A stretch of DNA of 29,101 bases from Thermoplasmata archaeon (GCA_021793855.1 JAJYRY010000003.1:1-29101), one strand, 5' to 3'. Positions 14,612 through 22,700 are shown, counted from the first letter of the stretch. Notes: generated from the sequence alone by a model not told the origin. A program made the numbers and translations.

Positions 14612-15780
14612 GCAGAACTCTAGTCCTTTGCGTAGACAGGGACAATGATTTTGGCGAGAAAGCAGGGGTAAACTCTCCGATCATCGGAAGAGAGAAGAAC
14701 CTGGAAGCTGCAAATGCATTAATGCTCAAGGATGCGGAGGACTCAGACGCAAACGCTCTTTTCTCCGCGATATCCACGTTTGACTCACTTAGGAATTCTG
14801 GAGAAGAAGTAGAAATTGCAACTATTTGTGGGAACAAGAACGTCGGGACGGTATCCGATGGGGTTCTTGGCAGGCAAATAGACGAAGTTGTCCTGAAGGT
14901 GAAACCAGATGATGTGATCGTGGTTTCTGATGGCGCAGAGGACGAGTTCATTCTTCCTCTAATACAGAGCAGGATAAAGGTCAGGGCCATAAAGAGAGTA
15001 ACGGTCAGGCAGGCTCCACGCATTGAGTCAATGTATTATATTGTGGTGAAGGCACTGAAGGAGGAGAAATTCTTAAAGAAGGTGCTGGTACCTATTGGTG
15101 TAGCCTTTCTTGTACTCGGAGTAACAATATTGTTCGTGCTTGTCCTCAGGGTCTACCTCTATGGCTTGGGAAGCCTTGACCCTTCCACTACCGGATTCAT
15201 GACGGTGGTGTCAGCAATTGGAATTTATTTTCTGGGGAAGGCATATTCTGCGGGCAAGAGGATTTCAGATGGATTTTCAAAGCTAGTGGAGGAATTCGTG
15301 AATACAAGGGTAACTGTATTCTCGCTGTTGATAGCAGTCGCAACATTCGCATACGGAATATACAGTGGCCTTGAAGTGGCCTTCCATACCGGAGACGTAG
15401 TTCTAGCCTTGATCTACCTGATTTACAGATTGGTACCTTTCACCATAGCTGCAATTCTTATATTTGACGTCGGTAGAATAGTGGAAGGGTTCATGATTTT
15501 CGAGAAGGGGAAGAGGGGAGAGATGATAAAATCATACCTGCTTTCTGCATCATTCTACATAAGCTTCTTTGCTGCCGTGCTTGGCTTGTTGTCGTTTGTG
15601 AATGTTGCGTACCAGACTGGTGTGGCAAGAACAGACTATCTTGCACTTGCAGTTGTGTTGACTGCCCTTGGTGTCAGTCTGGGTGTAATCATTTCTATCT
15701 TCAGAAGGAAATATGGAAGAGAACACCAGGAACCTAAGTCGGAACTTGATGCTTCACAGAAGGATAGTCGCATCGTTTAG
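14608..15780 (+). CDS. DUF373-family membrane protein
   Basis: A 390-residue archaeal DUF373 protein of unknown function. The cytoplasmic N-terminal half (about 1-150) starts LVLCVDRDNDFGEKAG, with the family's Cys-Val-Asp-Arg-Asp-Asn-Asp signature, then GDSDANALFSA-like EDSDANALFSA near 43-53 and VVSDGAEDEFILPLIQSR near 104-121, which suggests metal or nucleotide binding. The C-terminal half has about six hydrophobic segments, near 158-183, 194-212, 231-252, 258-282, 303-327 and 340-363, ending in a charged cytoplasmic tail. It is translationally coupled to the upstream winged-helix gene and followed, with overlap, by the MptE-like gene. A membrane-anchored signalling or surveillance role is possible but unproven. 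Confidence 0.87.
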   Translation: MSRTLVLCVDRDNDFGEKAGVNSPIIGREKNLEAANALMLKDAEDSDANALFSAISTFDSLRNSGEEVEIATICGNKNVGTVSDGVLGRQIDEVVLKVKPDDVIVVSDGAEDEFILPLIQSRIKVRAIKRVTVRQAPRIESMYYIVVKALKEEKFLKKVLVPIGVAFLVLGVTILFVLVLRVYLYGLGSLDPSTTGFMTVVSAIGIYFLGKAYSAGKRISDGFSKLVEEFVNTRVTVFSLLIAVATFAYGIYSGLEVAFHTGDVVLALIYLIYRLVPFTIAAILIFDVGRIVEGFMIFEKGKRGEMIKSYLLSASFYISFFAAVLGLLSFVNVAYQTGVARTDYLALAVVLTALGVSLGVIISIFRRKYGREHQEPKSELDASQKDSRIV

Positions 15781-16336
15781 ATTTAACCCCTACAGGGATT
15801 TCCTTGCGGGAATCGAATTAAGCGACCTCATAAGAAGAGATGCCTGGAAATTACTACCGAAAGAGGATACGGTAAGCGTGATCGGTCCATCTGATCCTAC
15901 TGAGAGCCCTGAAGGATACGTTGTAGTAGCAGATTCAGCACTTGACCACTATTCGGGCAGGGTAGACATGATTGTTTCTGATCTCGATGGCCCGATTCAA
16001 AAAATAATAGATCAGGAAGACAGTCTCAAGGTAATTCACGCGCATGGAGACAACATACAGAAGCTTGGGGAAGTTGTTCCGAGACTCAAAGGAACAATAC
16101 TGGGCACAACTCAAAGCATTCCAGTTCGTGCGGTCAGGAATATAGGGGGTTTCACGGATGGTGACCGCAGCGTCATAATGGCATCGTTGCTTGGCGCCAA
16201 GAGGATATTCATTCACGGCTTTGACTATTCAAATCCGGTTGACGGACCGAGAGACGTGAAATTTATGAAATTGCAGTTCGCGAAGGGAATAATAGATAAC
16301 GTAAAAAGCGCAGAAGTTGTATACGTGCGAAGATGA
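15749..16336 (+). CDS. mptE: MptE-like 6-hydroxymethyl-7,8-dihydropterin pyrophosphokinase
   Basis: Member of the DUF115/COG1634 family whose characterised member, MptE of methanogens, pyrophosphorylates 6-hydroxymethyl-dihydropterin for pterin-cofactor synthesis. From the ATG at 15749 it is 195 residues; a start at 15713 would add twelve residues that overlap the DUF373 end and lack family similarity. Seen: RFNPYRDFLAGIELSDLI near the N-terminus, MIVSDLDGPIQKI in the middle (Asp-Leu-Asp-Gly), VIHAHGDNIQKL (His-Ala-His-Gly-Asp-Asn), NIGGFTDGDRSVIMASLLGA, and IFIHGFDYSNPVD towards the C-terminus. Together these are the family's nucleotide- and metal-binding motifs. It overlaps both neighbours and should be co-translated; the link with glyA in one-carbon metabolism is inferred. 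Confidence 0.88.
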   Translation: MLHRRIVASFRFNPYRDFLAGIELSDLIRRDAWKLLPKEDTVSVIGPSDPTESPEGYVVVADSALDHYSGRVDMIVSDLDGPIQKIIDQEDSLKVIHAHGDNIQKLGEVVPRLKGTILGTTQSIPVRAVRNIGGFTDGDRSVIMASLLGAKRIFIHGFDYSNPVDGPRDVKFMKLQFAKGIIDNVKSAEVVYVRR

Positions 16337-16770
16337 TAATCGCAGATAGCATGCTTGGAAAATTGTCAAGGTATCTGAGAATGATAGGGTACGAGGTGGA
16401 ATATATGGATAGTGACAAGGATGATTCATATATTGCTGGTCTATCGGGAGATAACTTGATATTGACAAGAGACAAGCAGCTTCACGAAAGGGCTAAGGGA
16501 TCAATCCTAATAAAATCGTTCGATCCAATAGACCAGCTTGAGGAAATAAAAGGGAAGCTGCCAGCGCCAAGACACAAGTTCATGGAACTGTGCAGCATCT
16601 GCGGAAGTGTTCTTGATAAGGTCGAGAAGAATGACAATCTTCCAAGCTACGTGAACAAGGAGGCAGGAGAAATATTCCGTTGCAATAAATGTGGAAAATT
16701 TTACTGGGATGGAAGCCACACTGAAAACTTCAGAAAGATGCTGGGGAGAATCGGAATTGAAGTTCAATAG
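16333..16770 (+). CDS. Mut7-C RNase-domain protein with zinc ribbon
   Basis: A 145-residue COG1656/DUF82 protein: a PIN-like Mut7-C domain followed by a zinc ribbon, the domain predicted to be an RNase and found at the C-terminus of animal Mut7 exonucleases. Seen: IIADSMLGKLSRYLRMIGYE at 2-21, with Asp5 as first acidic residue of the PIN-like fold, NLILTRDKQLHERA at 41-54 with Thr-Arg-Asp, and two cysteine pairs, CSIC at 87-90 and CNKC at 117-120, about 26 residues apart. The start ATG at 16333 overlaps the stop of the MptE-like gene (ATGA). Its end overlaps the pelota start by 14 bases. This direct coupling to pelota hints at a role in mRNA quality control; the activity itself has not been shown from sequence. 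Confidence 0.88.
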   Translation: MIIADSMLGKLSRYLRMIGYEVEYMDSDKDDSYIAGLSGDNLILTRDKQLHERAKGSILIKSFDPIDQLEEIKGKLPAPRHKFMELCSICGSVLDKVEKNDNLPSYVNKEAGEIFRCNKCGKFYWDGSHTENFRKMLGRIGIEVQ

Positions 16771-17752
16771 AAAGGAAGAAGTTGTAAACATAGAAATCAC
16801 CAGCGAGGAGGATCTATGGTACCTATCACTTCTCCTTAAGCCTGGAGATACGCTTATAGGAGAAGTCCTAAGGAGGGTCGAAAGGAAAGATGATGTAATA
16901 AGGAACAAGAAGACTGAGAGGGAGAGAATAAAGGTATCAATAAGGATTGAAAGCGTGGATTTCATGGAGCTATCGTCAAGGATACACATACTCGGAGAGA
17001 TCATTGGGGGCCCGGAAGACTATGTCGGAGAGCACCAGTCAATAAATGTTGAACCCGGTTCGACATTGTCTATCATCCCTTCAGATCCAGTTTCGTTCAT
17101 TAGAACACTTGAGGAATCCTCTAATCTGACTAATTCTTCCGTGCTAGTCCTCTCTACTGATGATCAGTACATAACCCTTTACGGAATTAACGAGTCGAGG
17201 AACGAAATGATCTGGCGAATATTCACTGGGTCTGGCAAGATGTACGAAGGGAAACAGAATAACCCCAGGAACGAATTACTTGAAAAGATAGAGAAGTACA
17301 GGCAGTCGGAAATATACGTGATAGGACCCTCAATATTCCGGGACTCAATATCTAAGGTACTTTCGAAGGAAGGGTTCAAAGCAATAAACACTCAGGTAGG
17401 GGAATCAGAGGAAGACGGTATCAGGGAGCTCCTCCTGGCAGGCGTTGTGAATCTCAGGAGGAGCCAGGAAAGCAAGCTCGTTTCTGATTTCCTGAAGGGG
17501 GTGGGGTCAGGAACCTCTGTCTACGGAAAGAAAGAGGTTGAAAGTGCTCTCGACATGAAGGCTGTTGCTATCCTCCTGATCTCAGACAAATTTTTTAGAA
17601 GGGTCGATTCATCAAATTTCATGGAAAAGTGCTACCAAGGAGGCGGGAAAGTGTTCGTGGTGCACAGCTCTTGGGAGACGGGGAAAATGGTGGAATCCTA
17701 CGGCGGTGTGGTCGCAATTCTCAGGTACAGAACCGACTTCTTATCCGCCTGA
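16757..17752 (+). CDS. pelA: mRNA surveillance protein pelota
   Basis: Archaeal pelota (Dom34), which with aEF1A or ABCE1 rescues stalled ribosomes. From the TTG at 16757 it is 331 residues, and the N-terminal strand KFNRKEEVVNIEITSEEDLW then lines up with the family start; earlier in-frame starts (16691) read through the Mut7-C gene and lack similarity. GGGGAGAA at 16743-16750 lies seven bases upstream of the TTG. Domains: Sm-like N-terminal domain (1-about 125, with DLWYLSLLLKPGD and RIESVDFMELSSRIHILGEI), a middle eRF1 domain-2 like part (without the GGQ motif, as expected for pelota), and an eRF1 domain-3 like end (GTSVYGKKEVESALDMKAVA, ILLISDKFFRR). The stop lies inside the end of the convergent ubiquitin-like gene. 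Confidence 0.94.
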   Translation: MKFNRKEEVVNIEITSEEDLWYLSLLLKPGDTLIGEVLRRVERKDDVIRNKKTERERIKVSIRIESVDFMELSSRIHILGEIIGGPEDYVGEHQSINVEPGSTLSIIPSDPVSFIRTLEESSNLTNSSVLVLSTDDQYITLYGINESRNEMIWRIFTGSGKMYEGKQNNPRNELLEKIEKYRQSEIYVIGPSIFRDSISKVLSKEGFKAINTQVGESEEDGIRELLLAGVVNLRRSQESKLVSDFLKGVGSGTSVYGKKEVESALDMKAVAILLISDKFFRRVDSSNFMEKCYQGGGKVFVVHSSWETGKMVESYGGVVAILRYRTDFLSA

Positions 17753-17938
17753 AAATGACTTAATTATTGTGACATTATCTTCTCCGCCAATTATTACGTC
17801 CTCAGGAACAGGTCTTCCATTTTTGAGAATGATGGTTGAACTAGAATTGAGTCCAAGTTCCTTAAGAAGTTCCTCTCCGCTAATGCTACCTTCTAAAACT
17901 AACTCTTTTGCTTCCCCGAATATCTTGACTTTTGTCAT
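17741..17938 (-). CDS. Ubiquitin-like small modifier / ThiS-MoaD-type sulfur carrier
   Basis: A 65-residue beta-grasp protein ending in SFSGG, the exposed Gly-Gly tail needed for adenylation by an E1-like enzyme. It starts TKVKIFGEAKELVLEGSISG, followed by the helix EELLKELGLNSS and the strand-turn IILKNGRPVPEDVIIGGEDN. It could be a sulfur carrier for thiamine, molybdopterin or tRNA thiolation, or a SAMP-type protein modifier; sequence alone does not decide. A clear TATA box, TATATTTAAAGG read on the reverse strand at 17963-17974, lies about 30 bases before the ATG at 17938. Its last 12 bases overlap the end of pelota on the other strand. No E1-like (UbaA/ThiF/MoeB) gene is in the window. 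Confidence 0.85.
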   Translation of the reverse strand: MTKVKIFGEAKELVLEGSISGEELLKELGLNSSSTIILKNGRPVPEDVIIGGEDNVTIIKSFSGG

Positions 17939-17962
17939 CTCTTTTCCTCAAAAGCAAATCTT

Positions 17963-17976
17963 CCTTTAAATATATA
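17963..17976 (-). promoter_or_regulatory. TATA box for the ubiquitin-like gene
   Basis: The reverse strand reads TATATATTTAAAGG, one of the best TATA matches in the window, centred near 17970. It predicts a transcript start about six bases before the ATG at 17938. Confidence 0.55.
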
Positions 17977-18444
17977 CATGATGAACAAATTGCCACGTAA
18001 TCGTGTTCAACCATAGGCCCATCCGGATGACTGAACTGTTTCTTCCAAAAGTATTGTCATGGAAGGTGACATTTTCATCGAGTGCGTTCTTAGTAACGGC
18101 ATCCACACTAGTTAGTCGCAAACACAAATCTAGGCATCGTCCTTTGTGGTTGGCCCTAGATGGGGCAGTTAAAGGGTGAACATTCCAAAGAGATTTCAAG
18201 ATCCTTATAGGAGCTGTATTTTTGGAATAATCGTAGCCAATTGTTTCACTGCCTGGTTGATTACAATGTTTGTGAACGCCCCAGGGTATCGCTTATTCAC
18301 TTACAGGCTACAAGTTAAGCTCTCGTCCTTCCATACAACGGAACCAAAGACATCTAAGGTTAGTTGTCATTAGATGGGCCAGTAACAAGAGTCCTTGATT
18401 TGGATCGATCTCTACCTGGCTTTCACTGAAGACATTCCCGGAAG
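17977..18444. other. Gene-poor region, possibly holding a decayed transposase gene
   Basis: About 470 bases without a convincing intact gene. On the plus strand a frame from GTG 18003 to the stop at 18177 ends RHRPLWLALDGAVKG, and after a one-base frame change a second frame (18176-18373) continues with RSCIFGIIVANCFTAWLI and YRLFTYRLQVKL. The order (LDG-type acidic strand, then a hydrophobic strand, then RL) faintly recalls the DDE transposase core, but no terminal inverted repeats were found and the match is weak. An imperfect 22-base direct repeat lies at 18149-18170 and 18363-18384. The minus-strand frame 17966-18199 is antisense to the first and is not supported either. Confidence 0.3.
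18149..18384 (+). repeat. Imperfect 22-base direct repeat, 214 bases apart
   Basis: The 22 bases at 18149-18170 (core TAGATGGGGCAGT) recur at 18363-18384 (core TAGATGGGCCAGT) with 17 of 22 positions identical. The copies flank most of the second broken reading frame in this gene-poor region. It may be a remnant of a duplicated target or of a mobile element end, or chance. Confidence 0.4.
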
Positions 18445-19281
18445 TTGAAATATAAGGTCAGGATTTCAATCTCATTGGTAACCCTTATAGATGATCGCAA
18501 CAAAGAGGTAAACGTCCCTGAAAAAATTGAGAGAATTGTTAGCCTGAGCCCTGCGATAACCGAAATCTTGTTTGATTTGGGCCTAGGTGACAAGGTAGTT
18601 GGAGTTACGCCATTTTGCGTAAGGCCAATAGAGGCAACTAAAAAGAAGAAGGTAGCAAGCTATGGCTATGCCAGCCTCGAGCAGTTTGACAAGATAAAGC
18701 CCGATGTTGTACTAACGGTCACTGGATACCAGAACACAGTTGCCGATCAGCTCTCTCCACATTTCCCAACGTTCTCCTTCAGGCTTCCGTCATCCCTTGC
18801 GGGCGTTGTAGATCTCGTTACAAAAGTCGGTATAGTTGTGGGAAAGGAGGATGACGGGAGGCTACTGGAAAGAAAACTGCTTGATTTCATGAAAGGGATT
18901 AGTAAAGGGAGGGAGAGGAGCGTATACTTCGAATGCGACCTAGGGGGTCATGTAACATTCGGCGCATTATCTTACATCACAGACGTGCTTCGCTACATGA
19001 ACTTCAAGTCCATATATTCCTGGTCATTGAGTGAATGGCTAAAGCCCGACGATGAATTTATCAAATCAGCCGATCCAGAATACGTGATCCTGGAACCAAA
19101 GATGTTTTCGGCAAGGGATCCAAAACTTGTTGAGAAAATAGTAGAAAGCAGAGGGTGGGAAGGATTGTCAGCGTACAAAAACAAGAGGATCTTCCTGACT
19201 CCTGGCACATACGATTTCTTCGCGCACCATGGTCCATCACTTATCACAGAGGTTCTGCCTTGGCTGGAGAAGATTGGTTGA
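18445..19281 (+). CDS. BtuF/FepB-type periplasmic-binding-fold protein lacking a signal peptide
   Basis: A 278-residue class III binding-protein fold (COG0614), as in vitamin B12 or Fe-siderophore ABC importers. Seen: VPEKIERIVSLSPAITEILF near 24-43, LGLGDKVVGVTPFC near 45-58, FDKIKPDVVLTVTGY near 80-94, a central helix region, and GTYDFFAHHGPSLITEVLPW near the C-terminus. The TTG at 18445 gives MKYKVRISISLVTLIDD, with a TTG at 18475 as alternative; neither provides a hydrophobic signal peptide or a lipobox cysteine. No permease or ATPase gene is nearby. It may be a cytoplasmic ligand-binding protein, as in some archaea, or an exported protein whose 5' end has been lost next to the broken region upstream. 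The ligand is unknown. Confidence 0.85.
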   Translation: MKYKVRISISLVTLIDDRNKEVNVPEKIERIVSLSPAITEILFDLGLGDKVVGVTPFCVRPIEATKKKKVASYGYASLEQFDKIKPDVVLTVTGYQNTVADQLSPHFPTFSFRLPSSLAGVVDLVTKVGIVVGKEDDGRLLERKLLDFMKGISKGRERSVYFECDLGGHVTFGALSYITDVLRYMNFKSIYSWSLSEWLKPDDEFIKSADPEYVILEPKMFSARDPKLVEKIVESRGWEGLSAYKNKRIFLTPGTYDFFAHHGPSLITEVLPWLEKIG

Positions 19282-19380
19282 GGTGAGAACATTCACACCA
19301 TTAATATTATAAACTTTACCGTAAAAATACCATCTGGCCCTGAGGAACTTTGGAATAAAAATAAACATGGCTAGATTTTA

Positions 19381-19419
19381 ATGCCAAACAAAAAACGAAA
19401 ACACAAAGAATATGTATAA
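19381..19419 (+). other. Possible 12-residue basic mini-ORF upstream of rpoH
   Basis: ATG at 19381 to TAA at 19419 encodes MPNKKRKHKEYV. An AATAAAAATAAA stretch (19354-19365) about 24 bases upstream could serve as a TATA box for a leaderless mRNA. The region is A-rich, so chance is likely; it is listed because seven of twelve residues are basic and the ORF lies in the leader region of the RNA polymerase operon. Confidence 0.2.
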
Positions 19420-19455
19420 CAAAAAGATAAGGTCGAGCAATTCCAGAGGTTTAAA

Positions 19456-19518
19456 ATGAGTTTGTATAAAATTTCAATTGCAGCGGGGGCTGAAAATATG
19501 GGATTGCTGGAGGGCTAG
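19456..19518 (+). other. Possible leader ORF ending six bases before rpoH
   Basis: A 20-codon frame from ATG 19456 (MSLYKISIAAGAENMGLLEG) stops at TAG 19516-19518, six bases before the rpoH ATG. An internal ATG at 19498 gives a six-codon version, MGLLEG. The likely rpoH Shine-Dalgarno GGAGGG (19509-19514) lies inside this frame, so its translation would affect rpoH initiation. If transcription starts near 19494, as the nearest TATA box suggests, only the six-codon form is in the mRNA. Confidence 0.3.
19462..19473 (+). promoter_or_regulatory. TATA box for the RNA polymerase operon
   Basis: TTGTATAAAATT is centred near 19468, predicting a start near 19494 and a leader of about 31 bases before the rpoH ATG at 19525. 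The leader carries GGAGGG at 19509-19514, ten bases before the ATG. Further AT-rich candidates lie at 19410-19418 and 19448-19456. Confidence 0.5.
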
Positions 19519-19524
19519 ATTTCT

Positions 19525-19779
19525 ATGGCTAAATATAATATATTAATGCACGAGATGGTTCCAGAGCATTGGTTGGTTCCAGTAAAGGAGGAGGAAAAAA
19601 TTTTGAAGACACTTGGAGTGACCAAGGGACAGCTTCCAAAGATAAGAAAATCTGACCCGGTTATAAAAGCTCTGGAAAAAGTTGAGGGGGAAATTGTTCC
19701 AGGCAGAATGATTGAAATTGTCAGGAAGAGCAGAACAAGAGGAATTGCCAAGATTTATAGAACCGTGATAGGTGAATAA
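19525..19779 (+). CDS. rpoH: DNA-directed RNA polymerase subunit H (Rpo5)
   Basis: Archaeal counterpart of the C-terminal domain of eukaryotic Rpb5; part of the lower jaw of RNA polymerase. The 84 residues match the family. Features: HEMVPEHWLVPVKEEEKILK at 9-28, with the usual 'L-[VI]-P-[EK]-H' type start region, LGVTKGQLPKIRKSDPVIKA at 30-49 (family: qLPkI...DPv) and PGRMIEIVRKSRTRG at 59-73, ending in the conserved YRTVI strand. The ATG at 19525 follows a GGAGGG ten bases upstream. It heads the operon rpoH-rpoB-rpoA1-rpoA2-rpl30e-nusA, with rpoB beginning three bases after its stop. Confidence 0.96.
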   Translation: MAKYNILMHEMVPEHWLVPVKEEEKILKTLGVTKGQLPKIRKSDPVIKALEKVEGEIVPGRMIEIVRKSRTRGIAKIYRTVIGE

Positions 19780-19782
19780 TAG

Positions 19783-22700
19783 ATGTATAGTATCTTGAAT
19801 ACGTTTTTTAAGGAGATGGAAGTAGTCAACCATCAGCTAGTTTCTTACAACGATTTTATCCCAACAGATGATAACCCGGATTCTGGAATGCAGCAGGTCT
19901 TCGACACTCTAAGAGTGACGGAGGATGACTTACCTGGGGAAATGAAGCTTGATAGATCAAAGACGGGCGGGGTAGACATCAGGATAAGGTTTGGCCGCCC
20001 CAAGAATGTTGAAAAACCGGAACCTACGGTTTCAATAGAACTTCCGAAAATAAGGGAACCTACAGGATCTGAGAATTACATTACCCCCCTGGAAGCAAGG
20101 CTAAGGGACCTAAACTACATGGCTCCTCTTTTCCTTGATTTCACTGTTCTTGAAGAGGATACGGAGGTAAGGAACGAGAAGATAAAAATTGGCGAATTCC
20201 CAGTTATGGTCAGGTCCAAAATATGCATACTACATAAGAATAACACAGATGAATTCATCAGGAGGATCAATCTCAGGAAGGACGAGAAGATCAGGGGAAT
20301 GACTGAGGAAGAGCTGCTCTCCCTCCCATACGAGAAGAAGCTGCAGCTTCTTGGAGAGGATCCCCAGGATCCAGGCGGATACTTCATTATTGGAGGTACG
20401 GAGAGAACCTTGATTTCAATGGAGGACCTTGCGCCTAACAAGATCATAGTTGAATATGAAGAAAAGTATGATTCTAGAGTTGAGGTTGCCAAGATTTTCT
20501 CCCAGAAAGAAGGGTACAGGGCCTTGATAGTGGTAGAAAGGAAGGCAGACGGAATACTTACAGTTTCAGTACCTTCTATCGCGGGGACCATACCGCTTGT
20601 AGTTCTTATGAAGGCACTCGGTGTTGACAAGGACAAGGACATCTATGATTCCATTGTAACAGACGAGAGGATGATACCGATCGTACTGGCGAACATTGAA
20701 GACTCCGAGAACACAGAGCTCTATCCACCGAGCGGCATCATGAGCGAGAAGGACGCGATCAACTATCTCGAGAAGAGATTCGCAGCAGGGCAGGCGAAGG
20801 AGTTCAGGGAAAAGAAGATGTCACAGATCCTAGACAAGAATCTCCTTCCTCATCTTGGAGATTCGTTCCAGGACAGGACAAAGAAGGGCATCTACCTCGG
20901 AAGGATGGCGAGGGCGCTTCTGGAACTTTACCTTGGCGTAAGGAAAGAAGACGACAAGGATCACCTCGCAAACAAGAGAATTAAATTATCAGGAGACCTG
21001 CTTGAGGAGCTCTTCAGGAGCTCTGCACAGGCCCTGCTTAAGGACCTTAAGGGTCAACTTGAGAAGACATACAACAGAAAGAGAGGGATAAGGCTGAATG
21101 CTGCAGTCAGGCAGGACGTCCTGAATGAGAAGCTCAAACATGCGATATCGACAGGAAACTGGATCGGCGGAAGGACAGGCGTTTCGCAGCTGCTTGAAAG
21201 GACTTCGTACATAGCTACGCTATCACACCTGAGGAGGATTTCCTCCCCGCTCACGAGATCACAGCCACACTTCGAGGCAAGGGATCTCCACCCAACCCAA
21301 TGGGGAAGAATGTGCCCCAATGAAACACCTGAAGGTCAGAACTGCGGACTGGTTAAGAATGCAAGCCTTGTTATTGATATAACTGAAGGTTACCCAGAAG
21401 AAAACATCATCGAGCTCCTGAAGAAGATGGGTCTCGAGGAAATACTTGGCGAGAAGCCAGGATTGTCTAGGATATATGTCAATGGAAACCTGATCGGCTA
21501 TCACAAGGACGGGCAGAGCGTCGTTTCAGAGATCAGGAAGAAGAGGAGGTCTGGCAATATATCCAACCAGGTGAACATCAGGTTCGATGACACCACTAAC
21601 GAAGTGATAATAAACACGGACAAGGGAAGGATCAGAAGGCCTCTGATAATAGTTTACAATGGGAAGATAAAGTTTAACAGCACGATAAGGGAGAATCTCA
21701 TATCGGGCAAGATTGGAGTCAAGGACCTAATATCTAATGGCATAATAGAATGGCTCGATGCGGAAGAGGAAGAGAATGCATACGTTGCAATATATCCTTA
21801 CGAGAAGCCGCTTAAATGTCCGCACTGCGGCACATACCTTTACAGCGATCTTACAGAATGGACTAATCCCGGCGAGGAGAACGTGAAGCTGAAGTGCCTC
21901 AAGTGCAATGAAACATTCGACGGGAAGAAGAGCTACGGACCTGAGCATACCCACCTGGAAATTGACCCCATGATGATCCAGGGAGTTGTTGTCGGAGTGA
22001 TTCCATATGCGGAACACAACCAGTCACCAAGGGTAACGATGGGCGCTGCCATGACGAAGCAGTCCCTTGGACTCTCGTCTTCAAACTACAGGCTTAGGCC
22101 TGATACCAGGGGACACGTGCTCCATTATCCGCAAAAGCCAATGGTAACCACTGGAGCTGCAAAGTACATTAAGTACAACAGGAGACCCTCTGGGCAGAAT
22201 GCTGTCGTAGCCCTTATCTCTTATCACAACTACAACATCCAGGATGCTGTCATAGTCAACAAGGCATCTGTGGAAAGGGGGTTCGGAAGATCTGCATTTT
22301 TCAGGACCTACAAGGCAGAGGAGAAGAGGTACCCCGGAGGGCAGGAAGACAAGTTCGAGATACCACCGCCAGAGGTAAGGGGAGTTAGGAGCGAAGAATC
22401 TTACAGGAACCTGGACGAGAACGGCATGGTTTCTCCTGAGATTTATGTTTCTGGCGGGGACGTTATAGTTGGCAAGACTTCACCTCCAAGATTCATGGAA
22501 GAGGAACAGAAGATTTCTATCCAGAAAAGGAGGGAGAGCTCCATCACGAACAGGCCTGGAGAAACAGGGCATATAGATTCAGTAATCCTTACCGTCTCGG
22601 AAAACAACAGCAGACTGCTCAAGGTAAAAGTAAGGGATGACAGGATTCCAGAACTTGGAGACAAGTTCGCGAGCAGGCACGGCCAGAAAGGTGTAATCGG

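Noticed and set aside
17978..18034. C/D-box guide RNA candidate: ATGATGA at 17978 and CTGA at 18031
   Set aside because: No internal D'/C' pair at the right spacing, no terminal stem, and the base run before CTGA does not leave a guide segment.
19282..19300. Hairpin terminator after the binding-protein gene (GGTGAGAACATTCACACC)
   Set aside because: Stem of four to five pairs only and no T-run after it; not convincing.
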